Below, one piece after another: positions 53,962 through 63,778 of a stretch of 64,000 nt of DNA. The stretch comes from Desulfobulbaceae bacterium (lineage in GTDB: Bacteria > Desulfobacterota > Desulfobulbia > Desulfobulbales > Desulfurivibrionaceae). The position numbers were made by a program, and so were the translations under genes. The stretch covers positions 41,158-105,157 of the forward strand of contig SJBG01000007.1 in the NCBI GenBank assembly GCA_004332195.1, written 5' to 3'. Below the pieces are notes generated by a model. It searched no databases. It had not been told where the DNA came from and worked only from the letters and a program-made list of their open reading frames with translations. Position 1 is the first letter of the stretch. Each line of letters starts with the position of its first letter.

Positions 53962-56460
53962 CTATCGGGCCTCTCTTAGTTGACCGTGAAAGCGTTGCGA
54001 AAGCAAAGCGATGATCTTACAGTGAGCGGCCTCCGCCTTTTTTTCATTCAGGGTCTGGGTCGCGTCGCGATAATGAATAGCAAAAGCTACGCTTTTCCGC
54101 CCCGACGCCACATGTTTGCCGCGATAAACATCGAAGATTTCCACCTGGTCAAGCAGCTTGCCTCCGGCCTCACGAATGACCATCAGCATTTCCCCGACTT
54201 CGACATCATCAGGAACCAGCATGGCCAAATCCCGCTTAACCGCTGGGAATTTTGGCAAGGGAGCAAAAGCGCTTGACTCCGGCGAACAGGCTGTCAATTC
54301 GACTTGGTTGACTTGGTGGTCGATTTGGCCGACCAGATCCAGACCCAGATCAAGATAAAAGACTTCTTGTTTAATGCCAAATGCTTTCAATACCGATTGT
54401 CGAAACTTTCCCCATGTTCCCAGGATTTTGCCCTCATTATTCGTCAGAGCCAAGGAGTAGCCAATCTCGGCGTAAGGCTTAACCTTCCGGGTGGCGGTCA
54501 TGGACCAGACGGACAAGCCCGAACCTAAACCCAAGCCCGCGAGCAATTGTTCCACCACTCCCTTGACGTCATAGACATCCACCAGCGTTTCACCCTCCCA
54601 CAACAAGGGGGCCCCGGGATAGCGGCGACCACTGAAGATAGCGGCCAGGCGTTCTTCTTCCCGCGGCAAATCAACGCCGGCGGGAAAGAAAACCTTGCCC
54701 AGCTCAAAAAGCCGCAGGTCAAGACATTGGTGGTTGATATTATGACGAACGTTTTCCAGCAATCCCGGCAAGAGCGAAGTCCGCAGCACACTCTGCTCCT
54801 CGCTCAAAGGATTGAGCAAAGCCAGCGGATGGCTTTCGGCGTCATCGGCGCCTAAGCCCAAACTTCGGCGATGAATCGGGTTGACGAAACTGTAATTGAT
54901 CACCTCATGACAACCCGCAGCAATCATCAAGGCCCGTACCTTTTCCCGCAGCGCACCGCCGGTGGCCAGGGTTGGCAGGGTCATGGTAAGCGACGGCATG
55001 TTGGTAGGAATAAAATCGTAGCCGACCAGTCGGGCAACCTCTTCAATCAGGTCGATTTCCCGCAACAAATCCACCCGAAAGGAGGGCGGCACAATCCGCA
55101 AGGTCTGATCATCAAGCCGCTTGGCGTTAATTTCAATCCCGGCCAGAAGTCGTTCCACCGTCGCCAGATCAAGATCGGTACCCAAAATGTTATTAACCCG
55201 GGACAGACGCAAAGTCAATATCGGTAAATCCGGCGCCCCACCACGGTAATCTACGCCCCCAACCACCTCCTCGCCACCGGCCAGCTTCAAGATCAGTTGC
55301 ACCGCCCGTTCCAGGGCCAGTGGCGCGACCTGGGGATCAACGCCCCGCTCGAAGCGATAGGAGGAATCGGTGGCCAACTGCAGAGCGGCGGCACTGCGCC
55401 GCACGCTGTTAGCCGCAAAACAAGCGCTTTCCAGCAAAATGTTGGTTGATTGCGAGCTAATCTCGGAGTTTTCAGCCCCTATGATCCCGGCCAGGGCCAC
55501 CACCTGCTTGTCATCGGCAATGACCATCATCTCCGGAGTCAATTGACGCTCAACCCCGTCCAGGGTGATCATTTTCTCCCCGACTCCAGCCTGACGCACC
55601 TGGATTCGGCCACCTTTAAGGCGGTCAAAATCGAAGGCATGCATGGGTTGGCCGTATTCCATCATCACCAAGTTGGTTACATCAACCACGTTGTTGATCG
55701 GCCGCAAACCCACCGCCGCCAAACGCCAGCGCAACCAGCGGGGAGATGGGGCAACCCGCACCCGGCGGAGCAAACGGGCTGTATAACGGTGGCACTGCGG
55801 CGTTGCCACCGTTACCGCAAAGGGCCGATCAGTAACGGCTGTTTGCAACAAAAGGGGGGCAATCTTCACCGGTTTGGACAAAGGCAAACCACTAAAACCG
55901 GCAACTTCCCGGGCCAGACCGATAACCCCGGCACAGTCAGGGCGATTGGGGGTCAGGTCAACTTCGATCATCGTGTCTTGCAAATTCAGGGCCTGGCGCA
56001 GAGGCATCCCCGGAGCCAGCCCTGGAAACTCAACGGGGTCAAGATCCATAATCTCGCCACTTGCCGTCTCACTATCGGCCAAACCCAGTTCCTGCTCCGA
56101 GCAGAGCATCCCGGCGGAGAGCTCTCCGCGAATCTTATTAGCGCTTATTTTAAAATCGCCGGGCAGAACCGTGCCCGGGACCGCTAAAGGGGTAAACATC
56201 CCGACCCGCACATTGGGCGCCCCGCAAACCACCCGTCGCAACGCGCCGCTACCATCCTCGACATCGCACAGAGTAAGGCGGTCGGCGTTAGGATGCTGAC
56301 ACAGGGCCGCCACCCGGGCCACCCTCACCTCATCAAGACTGGGATAAAGCGGCAGCACCGCGTCGACCTCCAATCCCAACATGGTGAGGCGGGCGGCAAC
56401 TGCATCAGGATCCAACTCCACAGCCACATATTCCCGCAGCCAGTTGTAGGTAAACTTCAT
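53962..56460 (-). CDS. pheT: Phenylalanyl-tRNA synthetase beta subunit
   Basis: 832 aa: N-terminal OB/tRNA-binding fold (MKFTYNWLREYV, VVCGAPNVRVGMFTPLAVPG), B3/B4 editing domain, B5, and the C-terminal ferredoxin-like anticodon-binding domain. Start set at 56460, where the protein aligns with MKFxYxWL starts; the longer frame from 56496 has no support. With pheS it forms the alpha2beta2 synthetase. Confidence 0.95.
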   Translation of the reverse strand: MKFTYNWLREYVAVELDPDAVAARLTMLGLEVDAVLPLYPSLDEVRVARVAALCQHPNADRLTLCDVEDGSGALRRVVCGAPNVRVGMFTPLAVPGTVLPGDFKISANKIRGELSAGMLCSEQELGLADSETASGEIMDLDPVEFPGLAPGMPLRQALNLQDTMIEVDLTPNRPDCAGVIGLAREVAGFSGLPLSKPVKIAPLLLQTAVTDRPFAVTVATPQCHRYTARLLRRVRVAPSPRWLRWRLAAVGLRPINNVVDVTNLVMMEYGQPMHAFDFDRLKGGRIQVRQAGVGEKMITLDGVERQLTPEMMVIADDKQVVALAGIIGAENSEISSQSTNILLESACFAANSVRRSAAALQLATDSSYRFERGVDPQVAPLALERAVQLILKLAGGEEVVGGVDYRGGAPDLPILTLRLSRVNNILGTDLDLATVERLLAGIEINAKRLDDQTLRIVPPSFRVDLLREIDLIEEVARLVGYDFIPTNMPSLTMTLPTLATGGALREKVRALMIAAGCHEVINYSFVNPIHRRSLGLGADDAESHPLALLNPLSEEQSVLRTSLLPGLLENVRHNINHQCLDLRLFELGKVFFPAGVDLPREEERLAAIFSGRRYPGAPLLWEGETLVDVYDVKGVVEQLLAGLGLGSGLSVWSMTATRKVKPYAEIGYSLALTNNEGKILGTWGKFRQSVLKAFGIKQEVFYLDLGLDLVGQIDHQVNQVELTACSPESSAFAPLPKFPAVKRDLAMLVPDDVEVGEMLMVIREAGGKLLDQVEIFDVYRGKHVASGRKSVAFAIHYRDATQTLNEKKAEAAHCKIIALLSQRFHGQLREAR

Positions 56461-56581
56461 TGATCTGCCCTCAAAAAAATAATGCCCTGCGGGCAAAGCG
56501 GTTAGGGGTTAGTGAAATTTTGTTTTTCCTGTACCTGAACCAGGCGCCGAATCGTTGCAAGCAAAAATTGCTCGCCGCGCC

Positions 56582-57589
56582 TTAAAACTGCCGAAGGAAA
56601 CGCAGATCGTTTTCATAGAACAGCCTGATATCGTTGATTCCGTAGCGCAGCATGGCAACGCGCTCAATACCGAGGCCGAAGGCAAAACCGCTGTACTGCT
56701 CCGGGTCATAGTCAACTTTGGCAAAAACTTCAGGGTCGATCATGCCGGCCCCCAGAATTTCCAGCCAACCAGTTTGCTTGCATACCCGACAGCCCTTGGT
56801 CTCGCAAATTACGCAACCGATATCGACCTCAGCGCTAGGTTCGGTGAAGGGGAAAAAACTGGGACGAAAACGAATCGGAGTTTTGCCATCAAACATCCGG
56901 CTGATAAAAGCCGACAACACTCCTTTGAGATCGGCAAAAGTCACCTTACGATCCACCAGAAAGCCCTCAACCTGATGAAACATCGGGGTGTGCGTAATAT
57001 CGGAATCACATCGGTAGGCCTTGCCCGGGGCGATCATCCGCAAGGGCGGTCGGGCCTGCTCCATGGCCCTGATCTGCATCGGCGAGGTATGAGTGCGCAA
57101 CAAACGACCTTCACCAACGTAGAAGGTGTCATGCATGGCCCGCGCCGGATGATGGGGTGGAATATTGAGAGCTTCAAAGTTATAAAAATCGGTTTCTACA
57201 TCCGGCCCCTCAACCACGGCAAAGCCCATGCCGACAAAGATGGCACAAACCTCGGTCATGACCCGGGTCACCGGATGATCGGCTCCGGCGGGATGACGTC
57301 GACCAGGCAGAGAAAGGTCGGGAAACTTAACCACCTCCACCTCAGCGCCGCTGAGTTGCTCTTGCCGAAGATCAAAGGCTTGTTCCAGCCTCCCCTTGAT
57401 CTCGTTGGCCAGCTTGCCCAGCTCGGGCCGCTGATCGGCAGGAGCCTGCCCCAGGCCGCGCATCAGGCTGGTAAAGCGACCCTTGCGTCCTAGATATTCG
57501 ACCCGAAAAGGTTCAAGCTCGTCCGCTCGCGAAATTTGGGCCAAAGCCTGTTCGGCTTCGGCTCGCAAGCGTTGGAGTTCTTCTTTCAT
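56582..57589 (-). CDS. pheS: Phenylalanyl-tRNA synthetase alpha subunit
   Basis: 335 aa class II catalytic subunit: N-terminal coiled coil (1-80), motif 2 region PLRMIAPGKAYRCDSDITHT, GMIDPEVFAKVDYDPEQYSG and motif 3 GLGIERVAMLRYG. Typical length. 13 nt from rplT, 121 nt before pheT. Confidence 0.96.
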   Translation of the reverse strand: MKEELQRLRAEAEQALAQISRADELEPFRVEYLGRKGRFTSLMRGLGQAPADQRPELGKLANEIKGRLEQAFDLRQEQLSGAEVEVVKFPDLSLPGRRHPAGADHPVTRVMTEVCAIFVGMGFAVVEGPDVETDFYNFEALNIPPHHPARAMHDTFYVGEGRLLRTHTSPMQIRAMEQARPPLRMIAPGKAYRCDSDITHTPMFHQVEGFLVDRKVTFADLKGVLSAFISRMFDGKTPIRFRPSFFPFTEPSAEVDIGCVICETKGCRVCKQTGWLEILGAGMIDPEVFAKVDYDPEQYSGFAFGLGIERVAMLRYGINDIRLFYENDLRFLRQF

Positions 57590-57601
57590 GCCTAAAAAAC
57601 C

Positions 57602-57952
57602 TTAATGGCTTTTAGCGGTCTGAACTACGGCGGCAAAACCAGCAGGATCCATGATGGCCAGGTGCGCCAGGACCTTGCGATCAAGGTCAACATTGGCCTT
57701 TTTCAGCCCACCCATCAGTCGGCTATAAGTAGTGCCATGCTCATGGGCGGCGGCGCCAATCCGCACAATCCAGAGGCTGCGAAAATCACGTTTCTTCTGA
57801 CGCCGATCACGATAGGCATAACTCAAGGCCCGATCCACTGCCTCAGTGGCGCTGCGAAACTGACGATGACGACCACCGATATAGCCGCTGGCCAATTTAA
57901 GAACTTTCTTGCGACGCCGACGCGCCTTAAAACCACGGGCTACCCTGGGCAT
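57602..57952 (-). CDS. rplT: Ribosomal protein bL20
   Basis: 116 aa, basic: [48 protein letters not shown]. Binds 23S rRNA early in 50S assembly; in many bacteria it also represses its own operon. 12 nt after rpmI. Confidence 0.97.
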   Translation of the reverse strand: MPRVARGFKARRRRKKVLKLASGYIGGRHRQFRSATEAVDRALSYAYRDRRQKKRDFRSLWIVRIGAAAHEHGTTYSRLMGGLKKANVDLDRKVLAHLAIMDPAGFAAVVQTAKSH

Positions 57953-57964
57953 AACTGCTCTCCT

Positions 57965-58162
57965 TTAAAGGTAGGGAATCAAGCGTTTGATACCGGCAAC
58001 GTTGGTGGCATCAACCATGGTTCCCTGGCGTAAATTACGCTTTCTTTTCGTTGATTTCTTGGTGAGGATATGACTGGCAAAGGCCTTACGCCGGGCCACC
58101 TTGCCGGTGCCCGTGCATTTGAAGCGTTTGGCTGCTCCTCGGTTTGTTTTCATTTTCGGCAT
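57965..58162 (-). CDS. rpmI: Ribosomal protein bL35
   Basis: 65 aa: [20 protein letters not shown] and [15 protein letters not shown]. Small basic 50S protein. 10 nt after infC. Confidence 0.97.
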   Translation of the reverse strand: MPKMKTNRGAAKRFKCTGTGKVARRKAFASHILTKKSTKRKRNLRQGTMVDATNVAGIKRLIPYL

Positions 58163-58172
58163 GATTTACTCC

Positions 58173-58712
58173 TTATTTGGGACCTACCGTCATGGTCATC
58201 TGCTGCCCTTCCATTTTGGGAGCCTGCAGCATCACCCCATCTTCGCCCAGCTCGGTGGCGATGCGGTTAAGCGCCGCAAGACCAAGGGTGTCAGCATAAA
58301 CTATTTCGCGGCCCCGGAAACGCAAAGTTACTTTCACCTTGTTGTTCTGCTGGAGAAACTTCTTGATATTTTTGATTTTAAAATCAAGGTCGTGCTTTTC
58401 GGTCTTGGGGCGGAGCTTAATCTCCTTAACCTCAACCACTGTCTGTTTTTTCTTTGCCTCCTGCTGCTTCTTGCTCAACTCGTAGCGATATTTGCCGTAA
58501 TCCATGATGCGGCAAACCGATGGTTTAGCGGTGGGTGAAACTTCCACCAGATCCAGACCGGCTTCTTCCGCCATGAACAAGGCCTCGCGCGGCGACATGA
58601 TTCCGGCCTGAGAACCATCGGCAGCAATCAGTCGAATTTCATCAGCACGAATTTGCTGATTGATTCGCGCCAGTGTTTCTTTTCCTTCCGGATCTCTACG
58701 TTTGCTTTTTAT
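58173..58712 (-). CDS. infC: Translation initiation factor IF-3, non-AUG start
   Basis: About 179 aa. Conserved N-domain (INQQIRADEIRLI, SPREALFMAEEAGLDLVEVS), linker and C-domain (KEIKLRPKTEKHDLDFKIKN, VKVTLRFRGRE). The first in-frame ATG (58598) lies in the middle of the N-domain, so the true start is upstream. GGAGG (complement 58720-58724) is followed 7 nt later by ATA (58712) and 4 nt later by ATC (58715), both in frame; infC is known to use AUU/AUC/AUA starts for autoregulation. I take ATA. Confidence 0.93.
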   Translation of the reverse strand: MKSKRRDPEGKETLARINQQIRADEIRLIAADGSQAGIMSPREALFMAEEAGLDLVEVSPTAKPSVCRIMDYGKYRYELSKKQQEAKKKQTVVEVKEIKLRPKTEKHDLDFKIKNIKKFLQQNNKVKVTLRFRGREIVYADTLGLAALNRIATELGEDGVMLQAPKMEGQQMTMTVGPK

Positions 58713-58971
58713 GATACTGCCTCCCTGTTGTTATCGGTTATTCGTTACTTGTCATCAGCTATCAGTTACCAGTTACCAGTTATGCTTTGGTGGTCTATCC
58801 CTGTTCTTTTTCGTCTGAGCGTCTCACCCCGGCGTTCCGGCCAAACACCCGGCCATTACGACATAAATCGATGATATGTACCATACTTTCGGTAAATTAC
58901 GCCAACAAATTCCGGGGCATTAACCTAAATAGGGCAAAGACGGCACTTTATCCCCCAAGCTCCATCAACAT

Positions 58972-60906
58972 TTATATTGTTGTTTTACGGCCTTTTTCCA
59001 CCATTACCAATGCGACAAATTCATCCACCGGCATGGGGGCCAGATTTTTGCCGTCCCGCCGACGGACGGTTACTGTATCGCTTGCCATTTCCTGATCGCC
59101 GACAATAAGCATGTAAGGAATTTTCTGCATCTGGGCGACACGGATCTTATAATTGAGCTTTTCATTGCGAATATCTTGCTCTACTCGCACTCCCGCGCGG
59201 CGCAAATCCTCGTAAAGCTTTGCCGCGTAGGATAGCTGAGCGTCGGTGATGTTACAAATCCGAGCTTGAACCGGTGCCAGCCAAACCGGGAAGGCCCCGG
59301 CATAATGCTCAATCAACACCCCTAAAAAGCGCTCCAGCGAACCCATCAGGGCCCGATGGATCATAATCGGTTGATACTCGGCCCCATCTTCCCCGGTGTA
59401 ACCCAGGTTAAAACGCTCCGGCAGGTTGAAGTCCACCTGAATGGTGGAACACTGCCAGGCTCGTCCCAGGACATCTTTGATTTTGATGTCAATTTTGGGG
59501 CCGTAAAAAACTCCCTCGCCGGGATCGACGGTATAGGGCAGACCCTTTTGCGCAAGGGCAACTTTTAGAGCCTCGGTGGCTCGCTCCCAATGGGCATCAC
59601 TGCCCACATATTTCTCCGGTCTGGTGGAGAGATAGATATCGTAATCGACAAAGCCGAAGGCCTGGAGTATTTGCAGGTTAAAATCGAGAATCCGGTAAAT
59701 TTCCGCTTCCAACTGATCGGGTCGACAAAAAATGTGGGCATCATCCTGGGTAAACCCCCGGACTCGCATCAAGCCATGTAAGGCCCCGGTTTTCTCGAAA
59801 CGATAAACCGTCCCCAACTCGCACCAGCGCAGGGGCAATTCCCGGTAGCTGCGTTTGCGGGTCTGGTAAATTGCCAGATGAAAGGGGCAGTTCATCGGCT
59901 TGAGCTGGTACCGGACATCCTCAACATCCATGGCCGAGAACATGTTCTCAGCGTAGAAGTCCAGATGGCCGCTCTTGCTCCACAGTTCGCGGCGGGCAAT
60001 ATGGGGAGTGGAAAGCAACTCGTAGCCGTGTCGATAATGTTCCCGGCGCCAGTAATCCTCAATAATCCAGCGCAGCAGAGATCCTTTAGGTTGCCAAAGA
60101 ATCAACCCCGGTCCGATCTGATCCTGGATGGTAAACAGTTCCAGTTCCCTGCCCAGCTTGCGGTGATCGCGCTTTTTGGCTTCCTCCAGCTGGTTGAGAT
60201 AATCCCGCAACTCTTTTTTGTCAAAGAAAGCGGTGCCGTAAATCCGCTGCAGCATCGGCTTTTTTTCATCACCACGCCAGTAAGCCCCGGCCAGGCGCGT
60301 CAGCTTGATAGCCTTGATCCAGCCGGTGGAAGGCAGATGGGGCCCACGACAAAGATCGACAAAACTGCCCTGGCGATAAAGGGACACCCGGTCAGTCGCG
60401 ATTTCTTCGAGCAGCTCCACCTTGTAGCGCTGACCCTGCTGGCAAAAAAACTCCAGGGCGGTCGTCCTCGCCACCTCCTCGCGCCCGAAGGGACGATCGG
60501 CCGAGGCAATCCGCTCCATGCGGGTCTCTATTTTTTCCAGGTCTTCCGGGGTAAACGATTGGTTACGATCAAAATCGTAATAAAAGCCATCGGCGGTGGC
60601 CGGACCGATGGCGACCTGAATATCGTGGCCGAACAGATCCAGGACTGCCTCAGCCATGACGTGAGCGGCACTGTGCCGTAGCAGATCCAAGGCCTCAGGG
60701 CTTTCCGGGGTGATGGCGACCAGTTCACCCCCGGTAGTCAATGGCGCGCTCAAGTCGATCAGGACGCCACCCACCCGCAAGGCCAAGGTCCGTTTGCGTA
60801 CCTTGTTGGAAAACATCTCCTTGAGGACTTCAGCGGCACTAATGCCAACGGGAAAACTTTTGCGCTGATCGGCAGTGCTGAGGGTGATTTCGGCCAACTT
60901 CTTCAT
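58972..60906 (-). CDS. thrS: Threonyl-tRNA synthetase
   Basis: 644 aa: TGS domain (1-65), editing domain with HSAAHVMAEAV and the DLCRGPHLPSTG zinc/edit region, class II core (motif 2 region FRFEKTGALHGLMRVRGF as RFEKTGALHGLMRVRGFTQD; motif 3 RALMGSLERFLG), zinc ligands including MNCPFH, and anticodon domain ending MLIVGDQEM. First gene of the infC ribosomal block; tRNA-Val lies 101 nt upstream on the same strand. Confidence 0.97.
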   Translation of the reverse strand: MKKLAEITLSTADQRKSFPVGISAAEVLKEMFSNKVRKRTLALRVGGVLIDLSAPLTTGGELVAITPESPEALDLLRHSAAHVMAEAVLDLFGHDIQVAIGPATADGFYYDFDRNQSFTPEDLEKIETRMERIASADRPFGREEVARTTALEFFCQQGQRYKVELLEEIATDRVSLYRQGSFVDLCRGPHLPSTGWIKAIKLTRLAGAYWRGDEKKPMLQRIYGTAFFDKKELRDYLNQLEEAKKRDHRKLGRELELFTIQDQIGPGLILWQPKGSLLRWIIEDYWRREHYRHGYELLSTPHIARRELWSKSGHLDFYAENMFSAMDVEDVRYQLKPMNCPFHLAIYQTRKRSYRELPLRWCELGTVYRFEKTGALHGLMRVRGFTQDDAHIFCRPDQLEAEIYRILDFNLQILQAFGFVDYDIYLSTRPEKYVGSDAHWERATEALKVALAQKGLPYTVDPGEGVFYGPKIDIKIKDVLGRAWQCSTIQVDFNLPERFNLGYTGEDGAEYQPIMIHRALMGSLERFLGVLIEHYAGAFPVWLAPVQARICNITDAQLSYAAKLYEDLRRAGVRVEQDIRNEKLNYKIRVAQMQKIPYMLIVGDQEMASDTVTVRRRDGKNLAPMPVDEFVALVMVEKGRKTTI

Positions 60907-61007
60907 TGAAAACCAAACTGATTAAAAACCAAGCTGATCAAAAAAAACGAAACTTCGCAGGGCAATAACCAGCTTGGCTGGAATCCCTGCGAAGCTCCAC
61001 TGAATGC

Positions 61008-61082
61008 TGGTAGGCACGGGCGGGATTGAACCGCCGACTTCTACCATGTCAAGGTAGCGCTCTCCCCCTGAGCTACGCGCCT
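61008..61082 (-). tRNA. tRNA-Val (GAC)
   Basis: Minus-strand cloverleaf: acceptor AGGCGCG/CGTGCCT (one G-U), D-arm GCTC...GAGC, anticodon arm CTACC-TTGACAT-GGTAG (GAC), T-arm GGCGG-TTCAATC-CCGCC, encoded ACCA. Its 5' end directly touches a long hairpin. Confidence 0.96.
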
Positions 61083-61193
61083 AAAAAACGCTGGGCAGCA
61101 CCACATCTTTGGCCAGACAGCTTGGGCGGCATACTTGAGTATGGCCACCCAAGTTGTCTGGCCAAACCTGCAGCACTGCCCAGCGTTTTTTTT
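61083..61193. terminator. Long imperfect palindrome with T/A-runs (bidirectional terminator-like) at the tRNA-Val 5' end
   Basis: About 111 bp. Outer arms AAAAAACGCTGGGCAG and CTGCCCAGCGTTTTTTTT pair; inner arms TTTGGCCAGACAGCTTGGG and CCCAAGTTGTCTGGCCAAA pair; tip around ATACTTGAGTAT. On the minus strand the T6 tract ends exactly at the first base of tRNA-Val. A second partial copy of one arm (GGCTGCCTGGCCAGACCTGC to CCAGCGTTTTC) lies at 61254-61296, so it is repetitive DNA. Confidence 0.75.
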
Positions 61194-61296
61194 GGAACTT
61201 GCTGAGTGTTTTTATGATGGTACCTTTAAAATTAACTTGATTTGGTTGGCTAGGCTGCCTGGCCAGACCTGCTGGGCTGACCAGCGTTTTCTGGAG

Positions 61297-61634
61297 TTCC
61301 TTAGGTGTCAAAGATTTAGGCCTTAAACTGGCAAAAGATACCAACTCCCTGCGTTTCTGTCAAGAACAAATCATTCAGCAGCACCAAGGATTTGGGCCGG
61401 AAGATCCCGGGGCCATTTTGCAGGATGGCCCCGGGGGCGGGGTGCTCGAAAACGCGGTTTGTAATAGTTTACCAGGGCTATTAAATGCGCCTCCTCCGCA
61501 GAATCTGTGGATAGGCGACAGTGAAAATGGTTGATCGATACCGATCAACAAGGAGGCTTAAGTAGAGCATTGTCTTTTCTGGATGGATAAGATGGTTTTT
61601 GCGGAAACTATCAAACCCAAACCAGAGAAAGACA
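61297..61634 (+). other. Intergenic mobile-element debris
   Basis: No gene. 61524-61560 matches the nested insert of the MITE family (TGGTTGATCGATACCGATCA, then ACAAGG). 61567-61582 and 61620-61638 form an inverted repeat (GCATTGTCTTT / AAAGACAATGC) immediately before the ISL3-like scrap. Confidence 0.5.
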
Positions 61635-61727
61635 ATGCTGATCAAGACTCTACTGAACAAAGTTGAACGATTCAAGTCATTCGTTTATGTTTTGCCTCAG
61701 TTGGAAATGGAGAATAGCCCCTGCTGA
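61635..61727 (+). pseudogene. ISL3-family transposase N-terminal scrap
   Basis: 30 codons, MLIKTLLNKVERFKSFVYVL and stop. The opening LIKTLLNxVExFKSFVY is typical of ISL3-family transposases; the zinc-finger and DDE domains are absent. Confidence 0.5.
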
Positions 61728-61790
61728 GTTAGTGAGTTAATGTTCTTCCCGTCCACATGAATGTGGTGCTGTACGGGTTGCTGTTTTTCT

Positions 61791-63172
61791 GGAGTTATTG
61801 TCAAATCTGGTGTATGGCACCATCAGGCGGCCATCCTGTCTAACTGATCCGACACCTTGATTCCGTTTCTAAACACGACGCCGGTTATGACCTCGGCCAA
61901 CCGGCGGAATCCTTTGATTTTTTTCCATCTTTTTTCAGCAACCTGCAGCAGCTTGAAAACCATGGTCAAGGTTGTATCCCGGGAACCGCAGTTCCGTGAT
62001 CTTTTGCTGCGCAGCCGCACAGTGGCAAAAGCCGACTCGATCGGATTGGTGGTTCGAATATGCACCCAATGTTCGGCCGGGAAATCGTAGAAGGCCAGCA
62101 GTTCTTCCCGATCCTTGGCCAAGCATTCCATAGCTTTGGAGTATTTGTGTTTAAAACGCTCCAGCATGCCGTCAAAGGCCCGTTGGGCGTCCTCCTTGGT
62201 TTCGGCCATCCAGATATCATGCAGGTCGGCCTTGGCTTTCGGCTGCACGTGCTTAGGCATCTTGTTCAACACGTTGGCCGTCTTATGCACCCAGCACCGC
62301 TGCTGGCGGGTTTGGGGATAGACCTTGGCCAACGCGCCCCAAAACCCCAAGGCGCCGTCGCCGACCGCCAATTCCGGGCCGACGTTAAGGCCACGGGAAC
62401 GCAGGCCGCTGAGCAATTCGTACCAACTGTCATGTGATTCACGGTAGCCGTCTTCCACCGCCAGCAGTTCCTTGTGCCCCTGGTCGGTGACCCCGATGAT
62501 CACCAGCAGACAAAGCTTGTCGTCCATCCTGGCCTTGCTGTAGATACCGTCCGCCCACCAGTAAACGTAGCGGCTCGCTGTCAGTTTCCGTTGCCGCCAT
62601 TCGGTATGCTCGGCCACTTAGCCTTGAGCCGAGAAATGGTGTTGGCCGACAACCCCTTGGCCTGATCACCAAGTAAAGCAGCAAGGGCCTCCTGGTAATC
62701 GCCGGTTGAAATCCCCCGGAGATAGAGCCAGGGCAGCAACTCCTCTATGCTACGGGCACGCTTGAGATAAGGCGGCAGTAAAGCGCTGCTGAATCGGTTG
62801 CCCTGGCCGCTGCGGTCTCGTACCTTGGGCACCCGGATGGCAACGGCGCCAATACCGGTCTGGATAGCCCGTTCGGGCAGATAACCGTTACGCACCACGG
62901 CGGCTCGACCATTAGGCAAGCTTGCCGGGTGCTGGGCCAAAAAGACTTGCAACTCCGCCTCCACAGCCTGGGCGATCAACTGGCGAGCACCGTCACGCAG
63001 CAAGTCCGTGAGTGGATCCAGAGCATAGTTTCCTTGTTGTAAAAGAGCGGTTGTGGTAGACTTGACCATGGCGTATCCTTCTATGTTGGTTGTGATCGTG
63101 GTGGTGATCAATCAACCGGATGATACGCCATTTTGCTCAATTATCCCATGCACCAGATTTGACTATAACCCC
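61791..63172 (-). mobile_element. IS256-family insertion sequence
   Basis: About 1.38 kb bounded by inverted repeats: left GTTATTGTCAAATCTGGTG (61794-61812), right CACCAGATTTGACTATAAC (63151-63169), one mismatch in 19; they may extend a few bases outward (GGAG/CCCC). No target duplication could be recognised. Carries one transposase gene, frameshifted. Confidence 0.85.
61823..63069 (-). pseudogene. IS256-family (Mutator) transposase, one frameshift
   Basis: N-part: MVKSTTTALLQQGNYALDPL, LTDLLRDGARQLIAQAVEAE, RVPKVRDRSGQGNRFSSALL, WLYLRGISTGDYQEALAALL; C-part: YWWADGIYSKARMDD (first Asp), LAVGDGALGFWGAL (second Asp), CWVHKTANVLNKMPK, TTNPIESAFATVRLR (Glu). The frame shifts near 62614 (one G short in AAGTGGCC), after SRLKAKW. 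Repaired, it is about 415 aa, normal for the family. GGAT is near the ATG at 63069 (AGAAGGATACGCC). Confidence 0.9.
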
Positions 63173-63283
63173 GGATGTTGGCAAACAATACAAACTCACT
63201 TTGAAACCAGAAAGGGGGAAAAACAAGCACAAATTATGTCAATTTATTTAATGGTTCGCATATATTAAGAAAAGATATACATT

Positions 63284-63778
63284 ATGACTGAATCAATAAT
63301 CGTATTGTTCATAATTTTGCTTTATGTCTTACTTGCTAATTATGTAAGCTATCATTTAAGAAAAACGCTAATTCTGAATAGTCAGAAGTGGGATTTAAAT
63401 ATCTGTTGTGGGAAGACTGACGGAGGCGGACTGAATGTTGATATTGTCAGGCATAAAGAATTGCCTCGTTTTAAGCAGGTAGACAACATCTACGATCTGC
63501 CGTTTGAAGATGGTGAGTTTGCGACAGTCTTGTGCTCACATACGATAGAGCATGTAGATGACCCCAGACGCTTCTATGCTGAATTGCAACGTGTCGGCAA
63601 AAACGTCACGCTCGTTGTTCCGCCATTGTATGACCTTGCGGCTGTGTTTAATATCTTGGAACATAAATGGATTTTTCTTACCCTCAAAAAGAGGCATCAT
63701 ACACTACCGCGATTTATCAGACTACCATTTGCCGATGTTTTTCACAAGCTATTCGGTCAGCGGAATAATGTGAAGTAA
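63284..63778 (+). CDS. Membrane-anchored SAM-dependent methyltransferase-like protein
   Basis: 164 aa. N-terminal TM helix (about 4-25), then a short class I methyltransferase core: LNICCGKTDGGGLNVDIV (motif I), YDLPFEDGEFATVLCSHTIE (motif III) and HVDDPRRFYAELQRVGKNVT. Truncated relative to full Methyltransf_11 proteins, lacking late strands. Noticeably AT-rich compared with neighbours, so probably acquired; it sits between the IS256 element and a repeat array. Substrate unknown. Confidence 0.75.
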   Translation: MTESIIVLFIILLYVLLANYVSYHLRKTLILNSQKWDLNICCGKTDGGGLNVDIVRHKELPRFKQVDNIYDLPFEDGEFATVLCSHTIEHVDDPRRFYAELQRVGKNVTLVVPPLYDLAAVFNILEHKWIFLTLKKRHHTLPRFIRLPFADVFHKLFGQRNNVK

